Shown: positions 1-9,074, numbered from the stretch's first letter. The stretch: 64,000 nt of DNA from Sva-07 sp963716095 (GCA_963716095.1 CAVQSV010000011.1:124001-188000), one strand, 5' to 3'. Made by a program: numbers and translations. The notes: generated from the sequence alone by a model not told the origin.

Positions 1-121
1 CGCACGGTGCCCTCGGCCTGAAACACGATGTACACACATGTGACTCACCGGAGTTGCACAACCGCCATAGGGTCGACCGAGGCTGCCACATCCGGGTGGC
101 CGCGAGGGAGAATTGTTCAAC

Positions 122-910
122 GTGTCCACGAGCGCCGAAACGTCGACAGCCACCGCCACTCCTGGGAACCCGTCTGACGACGTTGCGCTGCGTTTCGATG
201 GCCTGTCGATGGTGTTCGCCGATGGGACACACGCCCTCGACAACGTGTCGTTCTCCGTGCGTCGAGGCGAGTTCGTCACCGTCGTCGGTCCGTCGGGGTG
301 CGGCAAGTCGACCCTGCTCCGCGTGGCATCAGGCCTGGAGGAGAACGCCTCGGGTACGTGTGAGGTCGATCGAGAGTCGATCGGGTACGTCTTCCAGGAT
401 GCGACGCTGCTCCCCTGGCGAACCGTGCAACGAAACGTCGAGCTGATCGCCGAACTCCACCACATGCCCAAACAGGAGCGCTCGCGACGAGCGGCCGAGG
501 CGATCGAACTGGTCGGGCTCGACGGGCACCAGGACAAGCATCCCAAGCAACTGTCCGGTGGCATGAAGATGCGCTGTTCGCTGGCACGATCGCTCGTGAT
601 GGACCCGAAGGTGTTCCTGTTCGACGAGCCGTTCGGCGCCCTCGACGAGATCAGCCGCGAACGGCTCAACGACGAATTGTTGCAGTTGTTCACCGGCGTC
701 GGTTTCGCCGGGCTGTTCATCACCCACTCGATCGCCGAGGCCGTGTTCATGTCGACACGGGTGATCGTGATGTCGGGTCGCCCGGGGCGCATCCTCGCCG
801 ACATCGACATCCCGTTCGACTATCCCCGGCGACCCGAACTCCGCTACGAGGCCGAATTCGCCGAGGTGTCCGGGCAAGTGTCCGAGTACCTCAAGGAGGC
901 GCACGGATGA
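122..910 (+). CDS. ABC transporter ATP-binding protein, nitrate/sulfonate/taurine importer type
   Basis: This is the cytoplasmic ATPase of a small-molecule importer, 262 residues from the GTG at 122. Visible motifs are Walker A GPSGCGKST (residues 56-64), Q-loop FQD near 91, signature LSGGM (144-148), Walker B VFLFDEP (164-170) and the switch histidine in ITHS near 202. The short form and the LLPWRTV segment match the SsuB/TauB/NrtD group. A TTG at 113 is in frame, but AGGGAG at 105-110 lies only two bases from it and 11 bases from the GTG, so the GTG is preferred. A TAGGGT at 68-73 could be the -10 box. The stop overlaps the permease start as ATGA. The substrate cannot be read from the sequence. 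Confidence 0.9.
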   Translation: MSTSAETSTATATPGNPSDDVALRFDGLSMVFADGTHALDNVSFSVRRGEFVTVVGPSGCGKSTLLRVASGLEENASGTCEVDRESIGYVFQDATLLPWRTVQRNVELIAELHHMPKQERSRRAAEAIELVGLDGHQDKHPKQLSGGMKMRCSLARSLVMDPKVFLFDEPFGALDEISRERLNDELLQLFTGVGFAGLFITHSIAEAVFMSTRVIVMSGRPGRILADIDIPFDYPRRPELRYEAEFAEVSGQVSEYLKEAHG

Positions 911-1797
911 CCATCATCGCCGAGCCAGAACAGATCGGCTTCGACGGCCCTCGGAGCGACGGCGAGAGTGCGCAGGCGCCGCCGGAGGTCCGAGCCCGCG
1001 GGCGCCTTGCTGCGGCGCTGTGGCACTACGGCCCGATCCTGCTGGTGTTCGCACTGTTCGTCGGCTTCTGGTACCTCACCCACTACGTGCTGCTGAGCGA
1101 GAATCGCCGGTTCATCGTGCCGCCGCCGCACGATGTGATCCAGGAGTCCTTCTTCAACGAGGTCGCGCGATCGGAGTTGTTCGAAGGCTTGATCAACACC
1201 GCCCGAATCGCTCTGTACGGCTTCGTGATCGCGACGGTCCTCGGCATGATCGGCGCCATCGTGATGGCCTACAACCGCACGTTGGAGCGCGCACTGTTTC
1301 CGTACGCCGTCGTGTTGCAGACGATTCCGGTCCTGGCGCTCGTGCCGCTGTTCTCGATTTGGTTCGGGCCGACTCGGACAGCGCGGGTGGTCACGTGCGT
1401 GCTGGTTGCGATCTTCCCGATGCTCACCAGCTTCCTCTTCGGCCTGAAGTCGGTCGATCGAGGCCACCTCGACCTGTTCAAGCTGCACGGTGCCAGCTGG
1501 TTCACGCAGCTCCGCAAGCTGCAGCTGCCTGCGGCGATGCCGTCGATCTTCACCGGGCTGCGCATCGGAGCCGGTCTGTGCGTCGTCGGGGCTCTGGTCG
1601 CCGACTTCTTCTTCAGCCGTGGCGACCTCGGTCTCGGCCGACTGCTGAACAATTACGCCAAACAACTGCTCTACGAGCGCCTCTTCGGAGGCGTCATCCT
1701 CGCGTCGCTGCTCGGCGTCACCATCTACGGCCTGATCAGTTGGCTGTCGAACCGGTCGCTGCGCAGCTGGCACGAATCCGAGTCCGGTCATTCGTGA
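907..1797 (+). CDS. ABC transporter permease, nitrate/sulfonate/taurine importer type
   Basis: This is the membrane subunit of the importer, 296 residues. About six hydrophobic helices follow a 40-residue cytoplasmic start. The BPD_transp_1 coupling loop that docks on the ATPase is visible as the stretch HGASWFTQLRKLQLPAAMPS in the second half. Length and layout fit the SsuC/TauC family. The start overlaps the ATPase stop by four bases, so the two are probably translationally coupled, and the lipoprotein gene follows after 71 bases. The family assignment is firm; the transported compound is unknown. Confidence 0.9.
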   Translation: MTIIAEPEQIGFDGPRSDGESAQAPPEVRARGRLAAALWHYGPILLVFALFVGFWYLTHYVLLSENRRFIVPPPHDVIQESFFNEVARSELFEGLINTARIALYGFVIATVLGMIGAIVMAYNRTLERALFPYAVVLQTIPVLALVPLFSIWFGPTRTARVVTCVLVAIFPMLTSFLFGLKSVDRGHLDLFKLHGASWFTQLRKLQLPAAMPSIFTGLRIGAGLCVVGALVADFFFSRGDLGLGRLLNNYAKQLLYERLFGGVILASLLGVTIYGLISWLSNRSLRSWHESESGHS

Positions 1798-1868
1798 ACC
1801 CGGCACGGAAGCAACACCCACATCCACATCCCAGACACCCATACCAACTCCTCAGGGGGAGCACCCAC

Positions 1869-3077
1869 ATGACACCAACCACCAAGAAGGCGCTCGCGCT
1901 CGTCGTGGCGCTCGGCGCCGTCGCCGCGGCCTGCGGCAGCGACGACGACAGCTCCAGCGAGTCGGCCTCGACCGACGGCGAAACAGTCACGACCGACGAC
2001 ATGACCGAGAGCACCGACGACATGACGGACGGCGAGGCGGTCTGCCCGACCAATCTCGTCATCCAGAAGGACTGGTGGCCCGAGACCGAGCACGGTGGTA
2101 CGTATCAGCTGATCGGAGCGGGCGGCGAGTCCGATCCGTCGCTGTTCACGTACTCCGGTCCGATCGACCCGGCCTACGCCGTCGGCGGTATCGAGACCGT
2201 GGAGATTCGCGCCGGTGGCGACGCCATCGAGTTCCAGCCGGTCAACGCCGTGATGAAGACCGACCAGGACATCACCCTCGGCTACGTGAACACCGATGAC
2301 GCCATCGCGAGCTCGCCCACGGTCGAGGTCACGGCCGTTGCGACGACGCTGGAGGTCAACCCACAGATGATCATGTGGGACCCCGAGCAGCTCGACGCTG
2401 ATCCGACCGACCCAGCGTCGATCGGAGCGACCGGCGCTCGCGTGCTGCACTTCGGCGAGGCCACCTACATCGACTGGATGATCGCGAACGGCTACCTCGA
2501 TGAGAGCCAGAGCGATCCCAACTATGGCGGCGCACCCGACCAGTGGGTCGCCGACGGCGGCAACTTCATCCAGCAGGGATTCGCCACCAACGAGATCTTC
2601 AAGTACGAGAACGAGATCGAATGGAAGGACGGCGCCCCAGCACCGGTCGACTACGCGATCATCCACGAGCTCGGCTGGCAGCCGTACCCGGCCGCCTATT
2701 CGGTGCTCACCGAGAGGCTCGACGAACTGTCGCCGTGCCTCGAAGTGCTCGTCCCTGTGCTCCAGCAGGCGTGGGTCGACTACCTCGACAACCCGGAACC
2801 GATCGGTGACGTGGTGCTCGAGGTGACCGAGGCCTACAACAACTATTGGGTCCTCTCCCCCGAACTCAATGCTCGTGCCTTCGAGCTGTTCGAGGAAGAC
2901 GGCTACGGCTCGAACGGCCCGGACGACACCTACGGCAACTTCGACCCCGAGCGCATCCAGACGTTGTTCGACGACTTCGCAGTCGTGCTGGAAGACCGTG
3001 GCATCACGCTTCCGGACGGTTACACCGCCGAGAGCGCCTACACCAACGAGTTCATCGACGAGTCCATCGGACGCTGA
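1869..3077 (+). CDS. Substrate-binding lipoprotein of the importer
   Basis: This 402-residue secreted binding protein has a short signal sequence ending in a lipobox (AVAAAC, cysteine near residue 20), then an acidic Ser/Asp/Thr-rich linker to about residue 60, then the binding domain. The domain resembles the NMT1/SsuA-like proteins used with SsuB/SsuC transporters, though divergently. The ATG at 1869 is preceded by a good Shine-Dalgarno (AGGGGGAG, 1854-1861). The frame stays open far upstream, but that region codes for the permease in another frame. Neighbouring amidohydrolases suggest a nitrogen-containing substrate such as a pyrimidine, hydantoin or creatinine-like compound; this is inference. 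Confidence 0.85.
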   Translation: MTPTTKKALALVVALGAVAAACGSDDDSSSESASTDGETVTTDDMTESTDDMTDGEAVCPTNLVIQKDWWPETEHGGTYQLIGAGGESDPSLFTYSGPIDPAYAVGGIETVEIRAGGDAIEFQPVNAVMKTDQDITLGYVNTDDAIASSPTVEVTAVATTLEVNPQMIMWDPEQLDADPTDPASIGATGARVLHFGEATYIDWMIANGYLDESQSDPNYGGAPDQWVADGGNFIQQGFATNEIFKYENEIEWKDGAPAPVDYAIIHELGWQPYPAAYSVLTERLDELSPCLEVLVPVLQQAWVDYLDNPEPIGDVVLEVTEAYNNYWVLSPELNARAFELFEEDGYGSNGPDDTYGNFDPERIQTLFDDFAVVLEDRGITLPDGYTAESAYTNEFIDESIGR

Positions 3078-3126
3078 ACACGCGAGGACCCGCGCTGAGC
3101 TGACGCCGGTTCAGCAAAGCAATACG

Positions 3127-3156
3127 ACGAGGGACGCTCTTGCGAGCGTCCCTCGT
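3127..3156. terminator. Bidirectional stem-loop terminator
   Basis: A 13-base perfect stem (ACGAGGGACGCTC and its complement) closes on the loop TTGC. It lies 50 bases after the binding-protein stop and just beyond the end of the convergent VOC gene, so it can serve both strands. There is no long T tract, as is usual for high-GC actinobacteria. Confidence 0.8.
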
Positions 3157-3161
3157 TCGCG

Positions 3162-3516
3162 TCACGAGTACGCGCACAGGTCGAACGGGTTGCCGTCGGG
3201 GTCAGCGAGGTTGGCGATTGCCCCGTATGGCTCGCGGCGTGGCTTGCTGAGCGAGGCCGCCCCGAGCGCGCTGAGACGGTTGAGTTCGTCCTCGAACGCG
3301 CCAGGAGCACACGCGACGTCGAGGTGTACCGAACCCTGACGCGTCGCACCCCGCTGGAGTCCGATGCAGCGCCGTCCGTCGGCGTCGGCCAGCACGATCC
3401 AACGATCCCCGTCCTCGCGTTCGACCTCGTGGAGATCGAGTACCGCCGACCAGAAGTGGGCGAGTCTGTCCGGTGTCCGGCGAGTCGAGCGTGACCAGGT
3501 CGAAGCGGGTGCTCAC
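3162..3516 (-). pseudogene. VOC (glyoxalase-like) domain protein, frame broken by one extra base
   Basis: The C-terminal part reads cleanly (DRLAHFWSAVLDLHEVE to LADPDGNPFDLCAYS at 3162), typical of a small vicinal-oxygen-chelate protein. Its N-terminus, VSTRFDLVTLDSPDT from the GTG at 3516, lies in another frame. Removing one G at 3470-3471 joins SPDT to DRLAHFW and gives 117 residues, the usual size for this family. The GTG would overlap the stop of the upstream carbamoylase as GTGA. A sequencing insertion is as likely as true decay, because the same kind of break recurs across the window. Its substrate is unknown. Confidence 0.7.
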
Positions 3517-4803
3517 CGGTCGGTGTCCCGGTCGGCCGTCGAGCAGGTCGAGCACCACCTGCAGCAGCACGTTCGCGCCCGCTTCGATGTCGGTTGCGTG
3601 GGTGAACTCGGCGATGTTGTGGCTGAGCCCGTTGACGCTGGGTGTGAACACCATCGCGGTGGGACAGACCCGGGCCAGCATCTGGGCGTCGTGACCGGCT
3701 CCGCTCGACATTCGCCTCGTGCTGTGTCCCAGGCGTCGTGCGGTCGCGTCGACGAGGTCGACCATGGCGGGGTCGAAGTCGACCGGCTCGAACCGGGCCA
3801 GAGAGGTCGTGGAGATCTCCACCCCTTCGGTGTCGGCCAGTTCCTCGAGGTAGGCGGCCAATCGCGACTCGGCCTCCTGCAGGATGCGTTCGCTGGTGTT
3901 GCGCAGATCGACGGTGAGGACCACTCGGGCCGGAACGACGTTGACCAGGTTCGGATACACGTCGATGCGCCCGACGGTGCCGACCTGTTCGGCGCCCAGA
4001 TGCTGCGTGAGGTCGCGAACGTAGGTGGCGATGGCAGCGGCACAGTACGCCGGGTCGTGGCGGAGACGCATCGGCGTCGTGCCGGCGTGGGCCGACTGGC
4101 CGACGATGGTGATCTCGGTCCACGAGATGCCCTGGACACCCTCGACCACACCGATCGTGATGCCCTCCGCTTCGAGAATCGGGCCCTGCTCGATGTGGAG
4201 CTCGACGTACGCATGCGGCGTCGACGTCGTCGGGCACGGCGCTTCACCGTCGTAGCCGATGCGATGCAGTTCATCACCGAGGCGAGCCCCGTCGTCGGCG
4301 GCCACGAGGCCGAGGGCATCCTCGAGTGGCAGCCCGCCGACGAACACGAGGCTCCCGAGCATGTCGGGAGCGAAGCGCGATCCTTCTTCATCGGTGAAGA
4401 ACGCAATCTGCAACGGACGTTCCGTGGTGATGTCCGCCTGCGTGAGCGTCTCGACGATCTCCAGGCCGGCGAGGACACCGAGGTTCCCGTCGAATCGTCC
4501 GCCGGTGCCGACGGTGTCGATGTGCGACCCGACCATCACTGGCGCAAGCGACGGGTCGGTCCCAGCCCGGGTTGCGACGACGTTGCCGATCGCGTCGACC
4601 GTGACCTCCAATCCGAGCTCGCGCATCCATGCGACGACGAGGTCACGCCCGGCCCGGTCGGCGTCGGTCAACGCCAGACGAGCGTTGCCCCACTCACCGT
4701 TGGGGCCGTCGATCCGTCCGATCTGGCCGAGCTCGTCGATCCGTCCGAGGAGGCGGCCGGTGTCGATCCGGAGCTCGGACAGGTTCGAGTGTTCCGCCGC
4801 CAT
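3513..4803 (-). CDS. M20-family Zn amidohydrolase (hydantoinase/N-carbamoyl amino acid or allantoate hydrolase)
   Basis: This enzyme hydrolyses an N-carbamoyl or ureido bond using two metal ions. Metal ligands are visible: GSHIDTV (H94), the aspartate of RFDGN (D105), TDEEGSRF (E139-E140), ELHIEQGP, and a late NGLSHNIAEF. The ATG at 4803 sits two bases after the creatininase stop, so the genes are coupled. As given, the frame has no stop near the expected end and runs into the VOC gene as far as 3202. Removing one base near 3521-3540 ends the protein at the TGA at 3513 with 429 residues, normal for the family. The exact substrate (N-carbamoyl amino acid or allantoate) cannot be decided. Confidence 0.85.
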
Positions 4804-4804
4804 C

Positions 4805-5587
4805 TCAGCGAACCGGCAACTCGAATGCGGCGATCTCTGCGAGTGCCTCACAGAAGGCATCGACGGCCTGATCGAACAGCTCGGAGCCCCGATCGGCGGT
4901 GGCCGGAGTGGGATCCCCGATGTGGCCGTCGGGGCCGAAGTCGTTCGACAACCAGCCGAATCCGACGGGCCCCCCGAACCTCACGTACCGATTGTCGGCG
5001 AGATCGGCAGGCACGTTGCGTGTCGCTGTCGACATGTCGACCAGGTGCGGGGCGAGGTGCAGCATCATCGAGGTTTCGTCGGTGCCGCCGTGGATGCCCA
5101 TACCGAGCTCGTCCGGTGCGGAGACGCCGCCCTGATCTGGCGGCACGCCGGGATGGGCAAGGAACGTCATCAGGCCGTGGGCGAGTCGGATCTCGCGGTT
5201 CGCCACGCCGACGAGCGCCGAGTTGCCTCCGTGCCCGTTGAAGAACACCAGCTTGCGTGCCGGTGTGGTGGCGACGCACCGTCCGATGTCGTCGAGCACC
5301 GCCAGCAGTGTGGTGGCCGACAGCCAGATCGTGCCCGACGACCAGGCGTGCTCATTCGACTTGGTGTAGGCCAACGGCGGCAGCATCCAGACGTCGAGGT
5401 CGGAGCCCACCCGCTCGATCGCAGCCTGCGAGACGCGGTCGGCGATCACGAGGTCGGTGTTGAACGGCAGATGCGGGCCGTGTTGCTCGATCGCACCGAG
5501 CGGCTGGACGAAGATGCTGCGATCGGTGACCAGGCGGGCGACGTCGGGCGCCCGGAGGTCGGCCAGGTTGCGGGAAACGAAAGCCAC
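4805..5587 (-). CDS. Creatininase-family amidohydrolase
   Basis: A 260-residue member of the creatininase fold, whose members are metal-dependent amidohydrolases including creatinine amidohydrolase and MftE-type peptidases. Metal-site motifs are GAIEQHGPHLP (E34, H36), D45, NGHGGN (H119) and GGTDETSMML. It starts at GTG 5587, six bases after a TAACGT -10 box, and its stop is two bases from the carbamoylase start. Pairing with a carbamoylase suggests a two-step ring opening and decarbamoylation of a cyclic amide such as a creatinine- or hydantoin-like compound; that is inference. No mycofactocin genes are nearby, so MftE is unlikely. Confidence 0.8.
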   Translation of the reverse strand: MAFVSRNLADLRAPDVARLVTDRSIFVQPLGAIEQHGPHLPFNTDLVIADRVSQAAIERVGSDLDVWMLPPLAYTKSNEHAWSSGTIWLSATTLLAVLDDIGRCVATTPARKLVFFNGHGGNSALVGVANREIRLAHGLMTFLAHPGVPPDQGGVSAPDELGMGIHGGTDETSMMLHLAPHLVDMSTATRNVPADLADNRYVRFGGPVGFGWLSNDFGPDGHIGDPTPATADRGSELFDQAVDAFCEALAEIAAFELPVR

Positions 5588-5593
5588 ATCGGC

Positions 5594-5599
5594 ACGTTA
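5594..5599 (-). promoter_or_regulatory. -10 box TAACGT of the creatininase operon
   Basis: TAACGT on the minus strand ends six bases before the GTG at 5587, the spacing expected if transcription begins at the start codon. Confidence 0.5.
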
Positions 5600-5603
5600 C
5601 GCC

Positions 5604-7199
5604 GTGGACACCGAACCGCGAGAGACTGTCCCGGTGACGTCTGCACCTTCCGCATCCGGATCTCCGGGCGCAGATTTCGATGCGGTCGTGATCGGCGCCG
5701 GCCACAACGGTCTGGTGACCGCCGCGTACCTCGCTCGCGCGGGACTGTCGACCCTGCTCGTCGAAGCACGGCCCGACGTCGGCGGCACCGCCTCGAGCGA
5801 ACAGTTCGCCGGTGCGACGGTCAACATCTGCAACTGCGACCACCTCACCTTCCGTACGACACCGGTGATCGAGGAGCTCGGCCTTCGAGCGCTGGGGCTC
5901 GAGTACATCGACGTCGAGCCGGCGCAACACAACTTCTCGTGGGCGAGCGCCGCCGTCGGCGAGGGATGGTCGCATCACGGTGACCTCGAGGCCACGCTCG
6001 ACGACATCGGTCGGCACTTCCCCACCCAGGTCGCCGGCTACCGCCGATACGTCGAAACCGCCGCGCCCGCGGTACGAATGATCTTCGAGGCGGCCTCCGA
6101 ACCGCCCACGGTTGCCGGACTCACCCGGCTCGCACTGCGACGCCGTTTCAGCGGCGCCGGCACCCTGATGCGCTGGTCGCGCCGAAGCGCTGCAGATGTA
6201 CTCCGATCGTATTTCGACGACGAAGCGATACTGGGGCCGGCGGCTCTGACCGGGCCGATGGTGTGGGGAATCTCGCCGGAGATGCCGGGCAGCGGACTTG
6301 GCGCACTGACCCATGCGATGCGCCACGTCGGCACGGTCGGTCGCCCCGTGGGCGGCAGCGGACAGGTGCCTGCCACACTGCTCGCAGCGTTCGAACGCGC
6401 CGGCGGCACGCTGCGCACCACGAGTCCCGTCGACACGATCATGTGCACCGGTGATCGCGTCAGTGGCATCGCCCTGGTGGATGGCACCCAGATCGCCGCG
6501 CCGATCGTGGTGTCGGCCTGCAACCCGCACGACACGTTTCTGCGCTGGCTCAAGTCGCCGCCGCCTTCGGCCAGTGGCCTGATTCGACGTTGGCGCAGCG
6601 CTCGCCACGAGGAAGGGTACGAATCGAAGATCGATGCCGTGCTCTCGGCGCCGCCGGTGCTGCGGGGTTTCGATCGACCACTCGGGCCCACGTCGGCGAT
6701 CTCGCCCCCATTGGCCGAGATCGATCGTGGTGCCGCGATGATGGCCGAGGGGCGGATCCTCGATCGTCCTGGGCTGTTGGTCAACGTGCCGACCCTGATC
6801 GACCCGTCGCTGGCGCCCGAGGGACGCCATGTGCTCTCCGTGGAGGCGTTGTACACGCCCTTCGGGTTCGCAGATGGGTGGCCCAACTCGGCCGAACCCC
6901 GACGCTGGCTCGAGGCGTTTGCCGGGCTGTGCGAACCGGGCTTTCTCGACTCGATCATCGAGTGGAGGGCGATGACGCCCGAGGTGTACGAGCGCGACTT
7001 CCATCTACCTGCCGGCCATGCCACCAGCTTCGCCGGAGGCCCGCTCGCCGCGTTCCGCAACGCCGACCCCGAGCTCACCAAGTACGAGACCGCCGTCGAC
7101 GGCCTCTACCTCACCGGGGCGGCAACGTTCCCCGGTGCCGGCGTCTGGGGTGCCAGCGGCCGCAACTGCGCCACGGTGATCCTCGAGCAACGCTCCTGA
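5604..7199 (+). CDS. FAD-dependent oxidoreductase, phytoene desaturase/PYROXD2-like
   Basis: A 531-residue flavoprotein with a Rossmann dinucleotide motif near the N-terminus (VVIGAGHNGLVTAAYLARAG, residues 29-48) and a C-terminal FAD-contact region (LYLTGAATFPGAGVWGASG). The overall form matches the PYROXD2/phytoene-dehydrogenase-related group. There are no carotenoid genes around it, so a carotenoid substrate is not supported. The GTG at 5604 is divergent from the creatininase GTG with only 16 bases between them; a second GTG at 5634 with GAGAG upstream is an alternative start that removes ten residues. The substrate is unknown. Confidence 0.8.
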   Translation: MDTEPRETVPVTSAPSASGSPGADFDAVVIGAGHNGLVTAAYLARAGLSTLLVEARPDVGGTASSEQFAGATVNICNCDHLTFRTTPVIEELGLRALGLEYIDVEPAQHNFSWASAAVGEGWSHHGDLEATLDDIGRHFPTQVAGYRRYVETAAPAVRMIFEAASEPPTVAGLTRLALRRRFSGAGTLMRWSRRSAADVLRSYFDDEAILGPAALTGPMVWGISPEMPGSGLGALTHAMRHVGTVGRPVGGSGQVPATLLAAFERAGGTLRTTSPVDTIMCTGDRVSGIALVDGTQIAAPIVVSACNPHDTFLRWLKSPPPSASGLIRRWRSARHEEGYESKIDAVLSAPPVLRGFDRPLGPTSAISPPLAEIDRGAAMMAEGRILDRPGLLVNVPTLIDPSLAPEGRHVLSVEALYTPFGFADGWPNSAEPRRWLEAFAGLCEPGFLDSIIEWRAMTPEVYERDFHLPAGHATSFAGGPLAAFRNADPELTKYETAVDGLYLTGAATFPGAGVWGASGRNCATVILEQRS

Positions 7200-7205
7200 C
7201 CAGGC

Positions 7206-7309
7206 GCGATGAGCCAAGTGGCCGCATCAGGTCCGTTCGCTCATCGCTCGACACTGCGACGCGCCAGCGATGAGCCGAGTGGCCGCATCAGGTCCGTTCG
7301 CTCATCGCT
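7206..7309. repeat. Two tandem 43-base repeats with palindromic ends
   Basis: Copies at 7206-7248 and 7267-7309 differ at one position (A or G at base 11). Each begins GCGATGAGC and ends GCTCATCGC, so each can fold into a hairpin with a nine-base stem. They lie between the FAD oxidoreductase and the M50 protease gene and do not code. They may act as tandem terminators or be a mobile palindromic repeat. Confidence 0.85.
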
Positions 7310-7399
7310 TCGGGCGGTGGAATACCGCGGGCACCGGGATCGTTGGAACTCATAGACTGACACCAACACATGTTCGCTCGAAAGGAGCACTCCCCCGCC

Positions 7400-8479
7400 A
7401 TGGCCCCCGGTTCGATTCGTCTCGGCACCTACGCCGGCATACCGGTGCGAGCGCACTGGAGCATGGCGATCATCGCGGTGTGGCTCGGCGTGATCTTCGC
7501 CGCCGATCTCGGCATCGTCGGTGGCGTCATCCTGACGGCTGCGTTCTTCGCATCGATTCTCGCTCACGAGTTCGGCCATGCGCTGGTGGCTCGCCGCTAC
7601 GGCGTGAACACCCAGTCGATCGACCTGTGGGCGCTCGGGGGCGTCGCCCGACTCGATCGTGAGTCTCCAAGCGCCCGAGCCGATGGCCTCATCGCCGTCG
7701 CTGGTCCCGCCGTCAGCTTGCTGATCGGCATCGTCGGCCTCGGTCTCGGGTTCGCGATGCAATCGAACGTGCTGTTCATTGTCGGTTCGCTCAACGTAGT
7801 CCTCGCCGTGTTCAACATGCTGCCCGGTGCACCGCTCGACGGCGGACGTGTGCTCCGAGCCGTTCGGTGGGCGCGAACCGGCAACAAGTATCGGGCGATG
7901 CGCGACGCAGGCAACGCCGGTCGGGTGCTCGGCTGGGGTCTGGTCGGCGTCGGCTTCGTGATGATGCTCAACGGTCAATTCGGTGTCATCTTCATGATCA
8001 CCGGTCTGTTCATCGCGCTCAATGCCCGCGCCGAGATCATGACGTCCCATGTCGCCGAACAACTCGACGGCGTCAAAGTCCGCGATCTCACCTTCTTCGG
8101 CATCGCTCAGGCCGGATCCGACATGGACACCGATTCGATGATCGATCAACGCCAGCGGCTCGGCGCCGCCGGTGCCGTGGCGGTCGTGGGCGATGACGGC
8201 GAACTCGACGGGCTCGTGCTCGAGGACCAGCTGTGGGCCGTGCCGTCCGAGAGCCGGTCGTTGACGATGCTCACGCAACTCATGGTGCCGTTCACCAACC
8301 TCGCGCAGGCCTCGCTCGACGAGGACCTGTCGACGGTGCTCTCCCGTCTCGATCCGAGACGGCCGATCGTCACCGTGTGGAACGACGGCAAGCTCCTCGG
8401 CATCGTCCACCCCAAGCGCCTCGAAGAGCGGTTGAAGCAGGCCCAGCGCCGGGCGTTCCCCAGCGCAGCCGGCGTCTGA
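7400..8479 (+). CDS. M50 (site-2 type) membrane metalloprotease with C-terminal CBS-like region
   Basis: This 359-residue integral membrane zinc protease would cut substrates within the membrane. The metal site HEFGH is at residues 56-60 and the third ligand is in NMLPGAPLDGGR (D147). Four to six hydrophobic helices occupy residues 20-220, and the soluble tail resembles the paired CBS domains found in this M50 subgroup. The ATG at 7400 is chosen because AAAGGAG lies at 7381-7387; an ATG at 7370 is also in frame. It converges on the phosphoribosyltransferase gene with a 38-base gap. No substrate or anti-sigma factor is encoded nearby. Confidence 0.85.
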   Translation: MAPGSIRLGTYAGIPVRAHWSMAIIAVWLGVIFAADLGIVGGVILTAAFFASILAHEFGHALVARRYGVNTQSIDLWALGGVARLDRESPSARADGLIAVAGPAVSLLIGIVGLGLGFAMQSNVLFIVGSLNVVLAVFNMLPGAPLDGGRVLRAVRWARTGNKYRAMRDAGNAGRVLGWGLVGVGFVMMLNGQFGVIFMITGLFIALNARAEIMTSHVAEQLDGVKVRDLTFFGIAQAGSDMDTDSMIDQRQRLGAAGAVAVVGDDGELDGLVLEDQLWAVPSESRSLTMLTQLMVPFTNLAQASLDEDLSTVLSRLDPRRPIVTVWNDGKLLGIVHPKRLEERLKQAQRRAFPSAAGV

Positions 8480-8517
8480 CAGCGAGCGTTACAACGCGGG
8501 TCCGACCCCTGATGTGA

Positions 8518-9015
8518 TCAGGCGTCCTTGACAGCCCAGTCGCGCTTGGCGACCGGATCCTGGTCGCTCCACGGGAAGTTGATCCACCTGTCGGTGCGCT
8601 TCCAGATGTAGTCGCACTTCACCACCGAGTGCGACTTCTCGTAGAGCACACCGGTGCGGACCTCGCCGACCTTGCCGTCACAGAATTCCTGCACGGAGCG
8701 AAGGGTGTGCCCGGTGTCGGCGACGTCGTCGACGATCAGGATCTTGGCGTCGGACACGTCGACGAAGTCCGGGGCCGGCGGCAGGATCCGTGGCACTTCG
8801 AGCCGCTCGTCGACCCCGGTGTAGAACTCGACGTTCATCGTGTACACGTTCTTGACCGAGAGCGCGTAGCCGATCGCCCCGCCGATCAGCAGTCCGCCAC
8901 GGGCGATGGCGAGCACCATGTCGGGCTCGTAGTCGTCGTCGACGACCATCTGCGCCAGCGATCTCGATGCCGTTCCGAAGACGTCCCAGGTCATGATCTC
9001 GCGCTCGTCAGACAT
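8518..9015 (-). CDS. Phosphoribosyltransferase, xanthine/hypoxanthine type
   Basis: A 165-residue type I phosphoribosyltransferase with the PRPP-binding loop ILIVDDVADTGHT at residues 92-104. Length and the LAIARGGLLIGG segment near 35-46 fit the Gpt-like purine salvage enzymes that convert xanthine, guanine or hypoxanthine to the nucleotide. It starts at ATG 9015, eight bases after TAGTTT. Its position beside a xanthine dehydrogenase cluster fits purine handling, but base specificity cannot be read from the sequence. Confidence 0.8.
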   Translation of the reverse strand: MSDEREIMTWDVFGTASRSLAQMVVDDDYEPDMVLAIARGGLLIGGAIGYALSVKNVYTMNVEFYTGVDERLEVPRILPPAPDFVDVSDAKILIVDDVADTGHTLRSVQEFCDGKVGEVRTGVLYEKSHSVVKCDYIWKRTDRWINFPWSDQDPVAKRDWAVKDA

Positions 9016-9023
9016 GCAGCCCG

Positions 9024-9029
9024 AAACTA
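9024..9029 (-). promoter_or_regulatory. -10 box TAGTTT of the phosphoribosyltransferase gene
   Basis: TAGTTT on the minus strand ends eight bases before ATG 9015, suggesting a leaderless transcript. Confidence 0.5.
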
Positions 9030-9039
9030 GCGGGCGGGA

Positions 9040-9074
9040 CTGTTACTCGTGGTGTCTGACACCACGAGTAACAG
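9040..9074. repeat. Perfect 17-base-arm palindrome
   Basis: CTGTTACTCGTGGTGTC is followed by one T and its exact complement. It lies just after the methyltransferase stop and before the phosphoribosyltransferase promoter, both minus strand, so it could end methyltransferase transcription or bind a protein. Its core GGTGTCNGACACC recurs at 32192-32204. Confidence 0.85.

Noticed and set aside
1..35. Possible start of a minus-strand gene (GTG at 35, VYIVFQAEGTV)
   Set aside because: Only eleven codons are in the window, with no -10 box or Shine-Dalgarno, so it cannot be supported.
1020..1868. Upstream extension of the first binding protein
   Set aside because: It is an antiframe of the permease; the signal peptide and Shine-Dalgarno fix the start at 1869.
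3202..4860. A single 552-residue hydrolase
   Set aside because: The last 100 residues are the VOC gene read in the wrong frame, and the first 19 overlap the creatininase gene.
4805..5587. MftE of a mycofactocin cluster
   Set aside because: No mftA, mftB, mftC or related gene is nearby.
7206..7309. Short CRISPR array
   Set aside because: Only two repeats, an 18-base spacer and no cas genes; the repeats are palindromic intergenic elements.
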